In this document: in pieces, positions 1 to 9,628 of the stretch
Layout of the letters: each line of letters opens with the position of its first letter
Position numbering within the stretch: position 1 is the first letter of the stretch
Source of the DNA: Lachancea kluyveri NRRL Y-12651
Taxonomy: Eukaryota > Ascomycota > Saccharomycetes > Saccharomycetales > Saccharomycetaceae
DNA: 64,000 bases
Assembly (NCBI GenBank): GCA_000149225.2
Contig: CM000689.1
Coordinates: 248,001-312,000, forward strand
Direction: 5' to 3'
Notes under the pieces: generated by a model
Told to the model about the DNA's origin: nothing
Seen by the model: only the letters and a program-made list of their open reading frames with translations
Databases searched by the model: none
Translations under genes and position numbers: made by a program

Positions 1-1297
1 TGAATCGTATGTGGGCGACAGAGATTAACATCCAAGCGAAAAATCCAGCAACTGCAGTGATGTTCAGTAGCCAGTCAAACACGACACTGGCGCCGTGAGA
101 CGACTCCAAGTAGGCTAGGAAGCCTACCAACGAGGTGGTGAGGACGGCAGCGTACGGGATGCCTGATTTGGTAGTCCATGTCAGGTACTTTGGCGCTAGA
201 CCATTGAGTCCCATGCTATACAGCACACGAGACGATATGTAAACGTCTGAGTTACCGGCAGAGATGATTGTCGATAGGATCACAGCGTTGAAGATGTGCG
301 GTAGCACCTTGGTTCCCGAGTTCTCGATCGCAATCACAAAGGGAGAGGAGGAGATGTACGAGTCCTCGGACTTTAGCTTGGGGTCGTTGAATGGCACGAG
401 AAGACCGATAAACAGTAGCGACAGGATGTAGAAGAACAGGATTCTGAAAAACACCTTGTTGATGGCGCGGGGAACCGTTTTTCTGGGGTTGGCCGCCTCA
501 CCCGCCGTGATACCGACCAGCTCGGTACCCTGGTATGTAAACGCAGCGCTGATCAACGACGACACCCAGCCCAGGAACCTGCCCTCATTGACGTCTTTCG
601 AAATGATCCCTGGGCCCCATGGACCTGGGTTTCTCCAGTAGCGGAACCCTACAGGGCCGGTCTTGCCGGCGCCGCAGACCATGATAAACGCATAGATGAT
701 GAAACCGACGATAGCGAGCACCTTGATGCACGCGATCCAGAACTCCACCTCACCGTAGAATTTGACAGGTGCCAAGTTGGCGCTAACCAAGACCACCCAG
801 AGAATAATGATCCATGCGGTCAATGGAACGGCGTCTGTCCAGAACTGGATAACTTGACCCACAACCGACAGCTCTAAAGCGAACGTGATGGACCAAGACA
901 AAAAGTACATGTACCCATTTGCAGCGCCAAGTGCGGGGGACAAAAACCTCTGTGTAAACACCATGAACGAGGAAGTGACCGGAATAAAGGTGGCCATTTC
1001 ACCCAAAGATTGTGACACCATGTATGCAAGGGTACCAATAAACATGTACGCGATCAGTGCGCCCACCGGTCCCGCATTGGACAACGGTGTCGATATGGAA
1101 ATGAACAAACCTGTCCCGATGGTACCGCCCAACGCGATCATCGAGATGTGTCTTGGCTTCAATGCCCTCTTCACTTGGGTTTCTTTAACGCTACCAAGCG
1201 ACTCCAAAGAGACGACGTCCTTGGACCTTGAAAACTCGGACACCAACTCTTCAGAGTTCTTCTCTTTTTCGGAGGAGTGGTGCTGTTGCGCAGACAT
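1..1297 (-). CDS. CAN1/ALP1: Basic amino acid permease, CAN1/ALP1-like, copy 1 (3' end beyond window)
   Basis: Plasma-membrane proton symporter of the yeast amino acid transporter (YAT/APC) family, probably for arginine. The ATG at 1297 opens a short hydrophilic tail ([13 protein letters not shown]...). It is followed by the family core: [23 protein letters not shown], then the [20 protein letters not shown] loop. The frame stays open to base 1 at the AHIRF segment, so about 115 C-terminal residues are missing relative to the two complete copies downstream. The serine in [10 protein letters not shown] and the NIT in TM10 match Can1, not Lyp1. Nucleotides 261-754 are nearly identical to copies 2 and 3. 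A TATA-like TATATAAA lies at 1372-1379 on the minus strand. The exact substrate is inferred from the family. Confidence 0.93.
   Translation of the reverse strand, partial: MSAQQHHSSEKEKNSEELVSEFSRSKDVVSLESLGSVKETQVKRALKPRHISMIALGGTIGTGLFISISTPLSNAGPVGALIAYMFIGTLAYMVSQSLGEMATFIPVTSSFMVFTQRFLSPALGAANGYMYFLSWSITFALELSVVGQVIQFWTDAVPLTAWIIILWVVLVSANLAPVKFYGEVEFWIACIKVLAIVGFIIYAFIMVCGAGKTGPVGFRYWRNPGPWGPGIISKDVNEGRFLGWVSSLISAAFTYQGTELVGITAGEAANPRKTVPRAINKVFFRILFFYILSLLFIGLLVPFNDPKLKSEDSYISSSPFVIAIENSGTKVLPHIFNAVILSTIISAGNSDVYISSRVLYSMGLNGLAPKYLTWTTKSGIPYAAVLTTSLVGFLAYLESSHGASVVFDWLLNITAVAGFFAWMLISVAHIRF
261..754. repeat. Shared near-identical permease block, copy 1 member
   Basis: Aligned by eye to 2399-2892 (copy 2), this roughly 494-bp block shows a single mismatch (T/C near base 626). 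Beyond about 754 the two genes diverge at once, including at third positions. The matching block in copy 3 is 4598-5091, with a few mismatches and one divergent patch. This pattern is what gene conversion leaves. Confidence 0.85.
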
Positions 1298-1788
1298 TGA
1301 ATGTGATTACTTCAGGAAGGACTAGAGCTCATCTGAACATGTTGTAGGTGCTTGCCAAGAATAGAAGACTGTTTATATACCAAATTTCAAAAACCATGGG
1401 AACGTAGTCATTAAGTGGCGTAATGTCTGTGTGAGCTACAATATCCTGAGGAAACTATGGAAAGAAAGGGAAGAAAAAAAAAAAAAAAAGAAAAAAAGAA
1501 AAGAGCCAAAAATTGATGCCTTGCCATACTTAGATAGTCACAAATATGGCTCAAAAATGAGTAATATCACGTGTTCTTTTTCGAGGTAGACGTGACTCCA
1601 GACACAGACAGGGTGAGGGAAATCGATGCAGCTGTGTCTCGAGGGCAGTAGCAGGCTGCTTGTCAACCTCGCCGATGTTTGCGCCAGAAAGAAGCGCGTT
1701 ACAGTTTGCCGGCCCGAACTTGTAGAAATAGGAATTTAAATACGTGTACATGTTGGTGAAACTATGGCGAAACACAAGGCACAGGAGA
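1298..1788. promoter_or_regulatory. Intergenic: promoter of permease copy 1 and 3' flank of copy 2
   Basis: Holds a TATATAAA on the minus strand at 1372-1379, a purine run with A16 at 1474-1489, and an ATCACGTG (Cbf1/E-box type) at 1566-1573. I saw no GATAAG element, unlike the other two promoters of this cluster. No gene seen. Confidence 0.5.
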
Positions 1789-3435
1789 CTACGCGATGGC
1801 AGCCCAAAACTTTTCCCACAGGTTTCTTGGTTTCTGCTCTTCCCAAACAACGTCATCTATTTCTCTTCTGTCAGTGTCCAGGTCGATGTCCTCTGTTTTT
1901 ATGAACAGCGGCCCTCTAAACCAGATCTGAAACCCAATCCAGAAGACGAAAAATAGCATTACAGAGATGTATGCGGTGAAAAAGTCCGAAACTTTGAACT
2001 TGGGAGCGAACGCTGTGAACCCCTGGATGATGATGATCACACCGATAAAGAACGCAGCGTAGTATGCGCCCCACGGCATGAACTTGGCTTTGAACGGCAG
2101 ATCGTCACGAGAAATACCTTGGTGCTTCAAGGCCTGCATGAATCGTATGTGGGATATTGAGATCAGTATCCAAGTAAAAAACCCGGCAACTGCCGTGATG
2201 TTTAATAACCAATTGAACACGGCACTCGCGCCGCTGGATGACTCCAAGTACGCTAGAAAACCCAGCACTGAGGTGGTGAGGACGGCAGCATACGGGATGC
2301 CTGATTTGGTAGTCCATGTCAAGTACTTTGGTGCTAGGCCGTTCATTGCCATGCTATACGCGATACGTGATCCCACGTAGACGTTTGAGTTACCGGCGGA
2401 GATGATTGTCGATAGGATCACAGCGTTGAAGATGTGCGGTAGCACCTTGGTTCCCGAGTTCTCGATCGCAATCACAAAGGGAGAGGAGGAGATGTACGAG
2501 TCCTCGGACTTTAGCTTGGGGTCGTTGAATGGCACGAGAAGACCGATAAACAGTAGCGACAGGATGTAGAAGAACAGGATTCTGAAAAACACCTTGTTGA
2601 TGGCGCGGGGAACCGTTTTTCTGGGGTTGGCCGCCTCACCCGCCGTGATACCGACCAGCTCGGTACCCTGGTATGTAAACGCAGCGCTGATCAACGACGA
2701 CACCCAGCCCAGGAACCTGCCCTCATTGACGTCTTTCGAAATGATCCCTGGGCCCCATGGACCCGGGTTTCTCCAGTAGCGGAACCCTACAGGGCCGGTC
2801 TTGCCGGCGCCGCAGACCATGATAAACGCATAGATGATGAAACCGACGATAGCGAGCACCTTGATGCACGCGATCCAGAACTCCACCTCACCATAATACT
2901 TTACTGGGAACAGGTTTGAAATGGTCAAGATGACCCAAAATATGGCAATCCAGGCAGTCAGCGGCACCGCATCGGTCCAGAACTGGATGATCTGCCCAAC
3001 GACTGACAGCTCCAAAGCGAACGTGATGGCCCAGGAGAGCCAGTATAAATAGCCATTTGCGGAACCAAGTGCAGGCGACAAAAACCTCTGTGTAAACACT
3101 GTAAACGAAGAAGTGACTGGGATAAAGGTGGCCATCTCACCTAGCGACTGTGTTACAGAATAGGCTAGTGTACCGATAAACATGTACGCGATCAGTGCGC
3201 CCACAGGTCCCGCATTGGACAACGGTGTCGATATGGAAATGAACAAACCTGTCCCGATGGTACCGCCCAACGCGATCATCGAGATGTGTCTTGGCTTCAA
3301 TGCCCTCTTCACTTGGGTTTCTTTAACGCTACCAAGCGACTCCATAGAAACGGCGTCCTCGGCGATGGAGGGTTTGATAATTAAATGAGAGCCATCCTTT
3401 TCTCTCGTAGCTTCGTAGTCTTTTGAGAGAGACAT
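1789..3435 (-). CDS. CAN1/ALP1: Basic amino acid permease, CAN1/ALP1-like, copy 2
   Basis: Complete 548-residue arginine/basic amino acid permease (S. cerevisiae Can1 is about 590). It has an acidic N-terminal tail, then [21 protein letters not shown] and about 12 hydrophobic segments. It ends with the typical tail [11 protein letters not shown] and EKFWAAIA. Ser134 in YWLSWAITF and the NIT motif of TM10 are the Can1-type substrate residues. It lies head-to-tail between copies 1 and 3, each with its own spacer of about 500 bp, so separate transcripts are likely. The middle of the gene (2399-2892) is nearly identical to copies 1 and 3, and part of it to the divergent LYP1 gene. The N-terminal region is also shared almost exactly with copy 1. 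Confidence 0.96.
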   Translation of the reverse strand: MSLSKDYEATREKDGSHLIIKPSIAEDAVSMESLGSVKETQVKRALKPRHISMIALGGTIGTGLFISISTPLSNAGPVGALIAYMFIGTLAYSVTQSLGEMATFIPVTSSFTVFTQRFLSPALGSANGYLYWLSWAITFALELSVVGQIIQFWTDAVPLTAWIAIFWVILTISNLFPVKYYGEVEFWIACIKVLAIVGFIIYAFIMVCGAGKTGPVGFRYWRNPGPWGPGIISKDVNEGRFLGWVSSLISAAFTYQGTELVGITAGEAANPRKTVPRAINKVFFRILFFYILSLLFIGLLVPFNDPKLKSEDSYISSSPFVIAIENSGTKVLPHIFNAVILSTIISAGNSNVYVGSRIAYSMAMNGLAPKYLTWTTKSGIPYAAVLTTSVLGFLAYLESSSGASAVFNWLLNITAVAGFFTWILISISHIRFMQALKHQGISRDDLPFKAKFMPWGAYYAAFFIGVIIIIQGFTAFAPKFKVSDFFTAYISVMLFFVFWIGFQIWFRGPLFIKTEDIDLDTDRREIDDVVWEEQKPRNLWEKFWAAIA

Positions 3436-3987
3436 GATGGTGATTTCTTGTTTTGCTAGAGGAAGAAACGGGGTGCTCGAGTGAGGGATGTTCCTCCCGC
3501 CAGCGTAGAGTATAGATTAGCATTTGCATACATGCATGGATATATATAAGTACACATGTGCAGAAGAGAAGAAAGAAAAAACGCCGTTCTTTCTTGCCTC
3601 TGCCCCCTTTTTTTTAGTTTCTCCTTCGGTGTGACGCCCCGGAAGAAACAAAGGAACCCACTAAAAAAAACAAAAAAAAAAACAAAAAAAAAAAAGGTGC
3701 GGGGCACCGGGGGCAGTTATCTGTTAGATCCGCATCAGATAAGATCATCTGGGAGTCTCGAAATCCCAAGACGTGTGCCAGAACCGCAATCACACCGCCC
3801 ACGATGATGACCACACCCGCACATTTTTCACGCTTGAGATGCACAGCCCATTTATTTGCCATCGGTCTGCAGGTCTGCCGTCGCAGCACAAGGCGCTAGT
3901 CCTACGCTATGTCCACTAAAAAACATCAGTCTGTTAATTACTTAGCAAATGCAAACATTTTAAGCTAATAAATACTGGTTAGGACGG
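3436..3987. promoter_or_regulatory. Intergenic: promoter of permease copy 2 and 3' flank of copy 3
   Basis: A TATATATA lies at 3541-3548, about 105 bp upstream of the copy 2 start. GATAAG at 3738-3743 is the core site of GATA nitrogen-regulation factors (Gln3/Gat1), which fits a permease gene. An A-rich/T-rich stretch lies at about 3606-3695. No gene seen. Confidence 0.5.
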
Positions 3988-5754
3988 CTAGGCCATTGCG
4001 GCCCAAAACTTGTCCCAGGCGTTTTTGGGCGTCTCTTCCTCCCAAACTATGCAGTCAATATCTCTTCTGTCGGTGTCGATGTCCACGTCGTTCTTGGTCA
4101 AAATAAACCTGGTTCTGAAGCGGATTTGGAAGACCACCCAGATCGCCAGGAACAAAAACACACTGATATAGGCAGCAAAGAAGTTGGACACGTTAAATTT
4201 GGGCGCAAACGCTGTGAACCCCTGGATGATGATGATCAGGCTGATAAAGAAGGCAGAGTAGTAGGCACCCCAAGGCATGAACTTGGCCTTGAAGGGCAGG
4301 TCGTTGCGGGACATGTTGCGGTCCTTCAAGACCTGCATGAAACGGATGTGCGCAAGAGAGATGAATAGCCAGGCAAAAAACCCGGCAATCGCGGTGATGT
4401 TCAAAAGCCAGTCAAACACTTTTTGTGCGCTATTCGAAAGATTCAAGTAGGCCAGGAATCCAAAAGCTGCGGTCCCCAGCACGCTAATGTATGGGACACC
4501 ATCCTTGGTTGCTCTGGCAAACACCTTGGGGGCGAGTTTGTTTTTCGCCAGGCCGTACAGGACACGAGAGCCGACGTAGATGTTTGAGTTACCGGCGGAG
4601 ATGATTGTCGACAGAATCACAGCGTTGAAGATGTGCGGTAGCACCTTGGTTCCCGAGTTCTCGATCGCAATCACAAAGGGAGAGGAGGAGATGTACGAGT
4701 CCTCGGACTTTAGCTTGGGGTCGTTGAATGGCACGAGAAGACCGATGAACAGTAGCGACAGGATGTAGAAGAACAGGATTCTGAAAAACACCTTGTTGAT
4801 GGCGCGGGGGACCGTTCTCCTTGGATTCTTTGATTCACCCGCCGTGATACCGACCAGCTCGGTACCCTGGTATGTAAACGCAGCGTTGATCAACGACGAC
4901 ACCCAGCCCAGGAACCTGCCCTCATTGACGTCTTTCGAAATGATCCCTGGGCCCCATGGACCTGGGTTTCTCCAGTAGCGGAACCCTACAGGGCCGGTCT
5001 TGCCGGCGCCGCAGACCATGATAAACGCATAGATGATGAAACCGACGATAGCGAGCACCTTGATGCACGCGATCCAGAACTCCACCTCACCGTAATACTT
5101 CACTGGAAACAGGTTTGAGGTGGTCAGGATGACCCAGAAGATGGCAATCCACGCTCCTAGCGGGACCGCAAACGTCCAGAACTGGATGATCTGGCCCACA
5201 ACTGACAGCTCCAGCGCAAAGGTGATACACCAGGAAAACCAGTACAGGTATCCGTTGGCCACACCAAATGCCGGCGACAAAAACCTCTGTGTAAACACCG
5301 TGAATGAGGAAGTGACCGGGATGAAAGTGGCCATCTCACCCAAAGACTGCGTCACAAAGTAAGCAATGGTACCCATGAACATGTATGCGATCAGTGCGCC
5401 CACCGGTCCCGCATCGGCCAGCGGTGAGGAGATACCGATGAACAGACCTGTCCCGATGGTGCCGCCCAGCGCGATCATCGAGATGTGTCTTGGCTTCAAT
5501 GCCCTCTTGACCTCTGCGTCCTGGACATTGCCCTCGTCCATGTAATCAATGGACACGTTGGGGGAGCCCGTGCGCATGGGTGAGACTTGTGAGACAACTC
5601 TGGTTTTCTCGTCTGTAGATTTGGTGTCTTTGCAGCCAAAAGGTTCTTCCGAAGCTGTAGAGGACTCGCCCATAGCGTTGTTATATTCTTGGCCGTAGGG
5701 GTACGGCGTCAGTGGTATCTGCTCAGCCATATTGTGGTTGTTGGTTTGAGACAT
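3988..5754 (-). CDS. CAN1/ALP1: Basic amino acid permease, CAN1/ALP1-like, copy 3
   Basis: Complete 588-residue permease with the longest cytosolic N-terminus of the tandem set, about 80 residues rich in Ser/Thr/Glu before [20 protein letters not shown]. The core is close to Can1. [23 protein letters not shown] and [16 protein letters not shown] carry the Can1-type Ser and Thr. The C-terminus [17 protein letters not shown]...WDKFWAAMA is classical. The start ATG at 5754 is the first in frame; a second Met at residue 9 is possible. It shares the conversion-like block 4598-5091 with copies 1 and 2, but has a small private patch ([12 protein letters not shown] where the others have [12 protein letters not shown]). 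It is divergent from LYP1 across a 1.27-kb shared promoter. Confidence 0.96.
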   Translation of the reverse strand: MSQTNNHNMAEQIPLTPYPYGQEYNNAMGESSTASEEPFGCKDTKSTDEKTRVVSQVSPMRTGSPNVSIDYMDEGNVQDAEVKRALKPRHISMIALGGTIGTGLFIGISSPLADAGPVGALIAYMFMGTIAYFVTQSLGEMATFIPVTSSFTVFTQRFLSPAFGVANGYLYWFSWCITFALELSVVGQIIQFWTFAVPLGAWIAIFWVILTTSNLFPVKYYGEVEFWIACIKVLAIVGFIIYAFIMVCGAGKTGPVGFRYWRNPGPWGPGIISKDVNEGRFLGWVSSLINAAFTYQGTELVGITAGESKNPRRTVPRAINKVFFRILFFYILSLLFIGLLVPFNDPKLKSEDSYISSSPFVIAIENSGTKVLPHIFNAVILSTIISAGNSNIYVGSRVLYGLAKNKLAPKVFARATKDGVPYISVLGTAAFGFLAYLNLSNSAQKVFDWLLNITAIAGFFAWLFISLAHIRFMQVLKDRNMSRNDLPFKAKFMPWGAYYSAFFISLIIIIQGFTAFAPKFNVSNFFAAYISVFLFLAIWVVFQIRFRTRFILTKNDVDIDTDRRDIDCIVWEEETPKNAWDKFWAAMA

Positions 5755-5931
5755 GAGAATAATATTTGGGGTCCTAGTTCACGAGTACAACCAATGTGCG
5801 CGTGTATTTATTCTCCAAGTAAAATAAGGAGCAGCTGTTTGCTCTCTGCTTTTTCTACTATAATTCTCACTTTTGTATTGTATTTTTTATTGATTTTTTC
5901 CTGTCCCCTCAAAAGAGAAAAACCAAGGAAG

Positions 5932-5965
<34 letters not shown>

Positions 5966-7021
5966 TATTCGTCTTCCACTTCTTATCTATTGATAGTAGA
6001 AATCCAACGCACGATTTGCCGGTGTTTGTGTGAGAGAGTGAGTGCGTGTATGCGCGTGCGTGTACAAGTGATAAGATAGAGACGCTGCTCGAAGAGGGTG
6101 CTAATCGTCTTGTTTTTCTTGTAGTGCAATCTTGTGTGCCCGTTATTTCTTGCACTTGGCGGAAGGATTCTCGAGAAGTCTTGCACTTCGCGGAAAGAGC
6201 CAAAAGGGCGCCACACGCCAATTGAGACATGTTGTACATATATATATGTCTGAGAGCGTGTTTGTGTTTGCGAGCGCGTGCGCGCATACGTACGCACACT
6301 CAAATCAGCGCAGATAATGGTTGGCCTCCAAACCTGATTGATCGATGCAGTCTACAACTTTGCCGTTAGCAGGGCGCTATGCTTTGACGTTTCTTTTCTG
6401 GAAACGGCGGGGCCATCGCCTGCTGTTCCTTTTTAGGGGAAAAGAAGTAGAGGCAGGGCGATACCACGACCCGTACGATGGGGTTGACACTTTCACAGCG
6501 CAGCTCTGAATGACCAAAACTGGGAAAAAAAGACATGAAAATGAGAAAAAGCGCTCGCAGAACCCGAACGGCTTTTTTCTGTGCATGGGGCCTTGCTCTT
6601 CTCAAGGCATCGGTATGGCTCTAAGCCGCGGTGTATGGATGGTGGTGCTTTTCTTTTTCTAGCCTCCAGGGCTGCCTGCAAAACGGAAGGAAGAGGTACG
6701 GACGAAAAAAAGAAAGAAAAAAAAGAAAAAAAAAAAAGGTATCGTAGAGAAACGGATGTGCCTCCTCCATCACAAGACTCATGGTAGATATTGGCAATAA
6801 CCAAAATCGCCTAGGAATATCGCCGTCACCAGTTGAAAAGTTTCTATGATCACTCCTTCTTTTTTTTCCGTTCTCTCCCTCTCTCCCTCTCTCTCTCTTG
6901 CTATTTCTCTCCTTGACTGATACATCCTCTCCTCCATTTATATACAGTTGGTGCTAACCGAGCCTCTAGTCTCTTGAAGCTGCACAGTTTAAATATTCGT
7001 CGAGCAGTAACACCATCTACA
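5755..7021. promoter_or_regulatory. Divergent promoter between permease copy 3 and LYP1
   Basis: A 1,267-bp control region. It holds an uninterrupted A32 run (5932-5963), a GATAAG on the minus strand (CTTATC 5982-5987) and another on the plus strand (6069-6074). Two direct copies of CTTGCACTTSGCGGAA start at 6149 and 6180. A TATATA at 6939-6944 lies 78 bp before the LYP1 ATG. Further pyrimidine and purine runs flank it (about 6705-6737 and 6859-6899). GATA sites suggest control by nitrogen source. The role of the direct repeats is unknown. Only short antisense ORFs are present. Confidence 0.6.
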
Positions 7022-8710
7022 ATGAATCTGATATCTTCGCCGGACTCTTCTTCGAGCGAAAATACAAAGCCAAGCGTGTCCAAGAAGCTGGAAGACTACG
7101 TTTCCTCGGAAACCCTGCCAATATACAGCCATTCAGGCGATAATGCGCCCTGCGAAAAGGGCGAGGGCGACTGTCGTGAAACAGAGGTCAAGAGAGCGTT
7201 GAAACCAAGACACATATCGATGATCGCGCTGGGCGGTACCATCGGAACAGGTTTGTTCGTGGGTATTGCCTCACCTCTGAGCGAGTCGGGGCCGGTGGGC
7301 GCGCTGATTGCGTACATCTTCATAGGTTCGATTGTCTACTTTGTGACGCAGTCGCTAGGTGAGATGGCCACTTTTATTCCGGTCACATCATCAATCACAG
7401 TTTTTTCCAAAAGGTTCCTGTCGCCGGCGTTCGGTGTGGCCAACGGGTACATGTATTGGTTCAACTGGGCCATCACGTATGCGGTGGAGATCGCGGTGGT
7501 GGGCCAGGTGATCCAGTACTGGACCGATGCGGTGCCGCTGGCCGCCTGGATCGCGATCTTCTGGGTTCTCGTCACGCTAGCCAACTTTTTCCCTGTCAAG
7601 TTCTACGGTGAGGTTGAGTTCTGGGTCGCCTCCGTCAAGGTCATTGCCATTGTGGGTTATTTGATCTACGCTCTCGTCATCGTATGCGGGGGCTCCCACC
7701 AGGGCCCCATTGGGTTCCGCTACTGGAGAAACCCGGGTCCATGGGGCCCAGGGATCATTTCGAAAGACGTCAATGAGGGCAGGTTCCTGGGCTGGGTGTC
7801 GTCGTTGATCAACGCTGCGTTTACATACCAGGGTACCGAGCTGGTCGGTATCACGGCGGGTGAGGCGGCCAACCCCAGAAAAACGGTTCCCCGCGCCATC
7901 AACAAGGTGTTTTTCAGAATCCTGTTCTTCTACATCCTGTCGCTGTTCTTCATCGGCCTGCTTGTGCCATACGACGACCTGCGGTTGTCCAACACCACGG
8001 CCGTGATTGCGTCCTCTCCGTTTGTGATCTCCATCCAGAACGCGGGCACCAAGGTGTTACCCCACATTTTCAACGCCATCGTGATGATCACCATCATTTC
8101 TGCCGCCAACTCGAACGTTTACGTGGGCTCCCGTGTCCTGTACTCGCTTGCTCTGTCCGGCAACGCGCCAAAGCAGTTTGGCTACGTCACCAAGCAGGGT
8201 GTTCCCTACCTGGGCGTCATTGTCACTGCGTTGCTGGGGCTGCTTGCGTTTTTGGTGGTCAACAACAACGCCAACGAGGCCTTCAATTGGTTGGTCAACA
8301 TCTCGACGCTGGCTGGCCTGTGTGCGTGGCTATTCATCTCTCTTTCCCACGTCAGGTTCATGCAGTGTTTGAAGCACCGCGGAATCTCGCGTGAGGACCT
8401 ACCCTTCAAGGCCAAGCTCATGCCGTGGGGCGCATACTACGCTGCGTTCTTCATCGGCGTGATCATCATCATCCAAGGGTTTAAGGCGTTTACCCCCAAG
8501 TTTAGGGTGTCGGATTTTTTCACCTCCTACATCTCCCTGATCTTGCTGGCTGTTTTGTTTCTCGGATGCCAGTTGTTCTACAGGTGTAGGTTCATATGGT
8601 CCTTGGACGACATCGACATCGACAGCGACAGGAGAGAAATCGACGCGATTGTCTGGGAAGACGACGAACCAAAGAACCTGTGGGAAAAGTTCTGGGTGGC
8701 TGTTGCGTGA
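7022..8710 (+). CDS. LYP1: Lysine permease LYP1
   Basis: A 562-residue plasma-membrane lysine/H+ symporter of the YAT family. I start it at the ATG at 7022; the frame continues upstream only through a non-ATG codon at 6974. It matches Lyp1 rather than Can1 at diagnostic places: [15 protein letters not shown] (Asn148 where Can1 has Ser), [42 protein letters not shown] (Ser where Can1 has Thr), and a tail [29 protein letters not shown]. In S. cerevisiae LYP1 also lies just upstream of PIK1 with ALP1 close by and divergent, so orthology has sequence and order support. A 233-bp segment (7712-7944) is almost identical to the CAN1-like copies on the other strand, so it may have been overwritten by conversion. 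Confidence 0.97.
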   Translation: MNLISSPDSSSSENTKPSVSKKLEDYVSSETLPIYSHSGDNAPCEKGEGDCRETEVKRALKPRHISMIALGGTIGTGLFVGIASPLSESGPVGALIAYIFIGSIVYFVTQSLGEMATFIPVTSSITVFSKRFLSPAFGVANGYMYWFNWAITYAVEIAVVGQVIQYWTDAVPLAAWIAIFWVLVTLANFFPVKFYGEVEFWVASVKVIAIVGYLIYALVIVCGGSHQGPIGFRYWRNPGPWGPGIISKDVNEGRFLGWVSSLINAAFTYQGTELVGITAGEAANPRKTVPRAINKVFFRILFFYILSLFFIGLLVPYDDLRLSNTTAVIASSPFVISIQNAGTKVLPHIFNAIVMITIISAANSNVYVGSRVLYSLALSGNAPKQFGYVTKQGVPYLGVIVTALLGLLAFLVVNNNANEAFNWLVNISTLAGLCAWLFISLSHVRFMQCLKHRGISREDLPFKAKLMPWGAYYAAFFIGVIIIIQGFKAFTPKFRVSDFFTSYISLILLAVLFLGCQLFYRCRFIWSLDDIDIDSDRREIDAIVWEDDEPKNLWEKFWVAVA

Positions 8711-9628
8711 GTTGGAGCGATTTCAGAGCGGTTGCATATTTGCATTAGTTAGTTGTTTTGTACTATAGATATAGATTTTTCTCTTTCTTTTTAATCTCTT
8801 TTGTTTTTACCAAGTCGTTTTTGTTTCAACTGTGTTTTTATTTTTTATTCTTTTATTTTTTTTTATTTTGTTTTCTCACCTGTTGTCTTGGTACTACCCA
8901 GACGGTGAGAGTTCACAGGTGTGTCCGAGAATGTGCCTCGGGGCATGCTTTTCGATTTTATTTGTTTACGCTCAATTCCCGTTCTTTGTTTTCAAATTGC
9001 ACAGACACTTTGCATTGGAAGTGTCGCGATTCTCCCGCAAAACATAAACATTCGCATCACGCACGTGATACACACACAGCATAGTGGAAACCTTTAGTCT
9101 TGCACGTGAGCACGCCTTTCCACCAAACAGCAAGCAGCAAGCAGCAAGCAGCAAGCAGCAAACACCGAAAACACGCATCTAGTGCGTCCATGTGTTGCTT
9201 TCTCCTCCTATTCCCCTCCTCCAACAACAGCTGTTTCGAGGGCTCTGGCCGTCTCAAAGTGCGGAGAGGACGGGCTCCCGAGGCACCTCGCTACGTACGT
9301 GCCCACGTAGCAACAACTCTCATTTTTCACCTTGCAAAACTTCCGATCCTCGCCAACGAAAACACAGAGAGCAAGATCGCAACTTGTGGATCGAGAACGC
9401 ATAGAATACATCGTGGCTTTGTGTTTCCACTTACCCAACCATTGTGATTCCAGCCAACCTATCGCTCTACCCCCCCATCCCCACTGTCATTGTTGGGCCC
9501 TCACATCCACAACCAGACCGCCCGCCCATCGTCGTGATCCAATTGAATACCGCGCGCTACATCGTCCGGATACTGTTGGAACCACACATCACCCAGTCAA
9601 AGACCAGTACAAACAGCCTGCGCACTCC
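8711..9628. promoter_or_regulatory. Intergenic: LYP1 terminator region and PIK1 promoter
   Basis: The first 170 bp after LYP1 are T-rich (about 8755-8880), as in yeast 3' ends. Two CACGTG E-boxes lie at 9062-9067 and 9103-9108. A heptamer array of CAGCAAG follows, about 4.5 units in 9128-9161. The PIK1 frame is open upstream of 9629 but lacks an ATG, so I treat it as 5' leader. No other gene seen. Confidence 0.5.

Noticed and set aside
1566-1573. Centromere element CDEI (ATCACGTG); further CACGTG sites at 9062, 9103, 25468 and 59936
   Set aside because: None is followed by an 80-bp AT-rich CDEII and a CDEIII core, so ordinary E-box sites are more likely.
456-7905. Identical 61-residue ORF antisense to all four permeases
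   Set aside because: It repeats only because the underlying sense sequence is the shared conversion block. It has no independent family match or start context, so it is a shadow.
9332-9628. N-terminal extension of PIK1 by 99 codons
   Set aside because: The extension lacks an ATG and is low-complexity; the ATG at 9629 gives a normal length. The same reasoning moved starts of TAM41 (13339), PDR17 (26575), LTO1 (46656), ATX1 (47199), SIP3 (56898) and LYP1 (7022).
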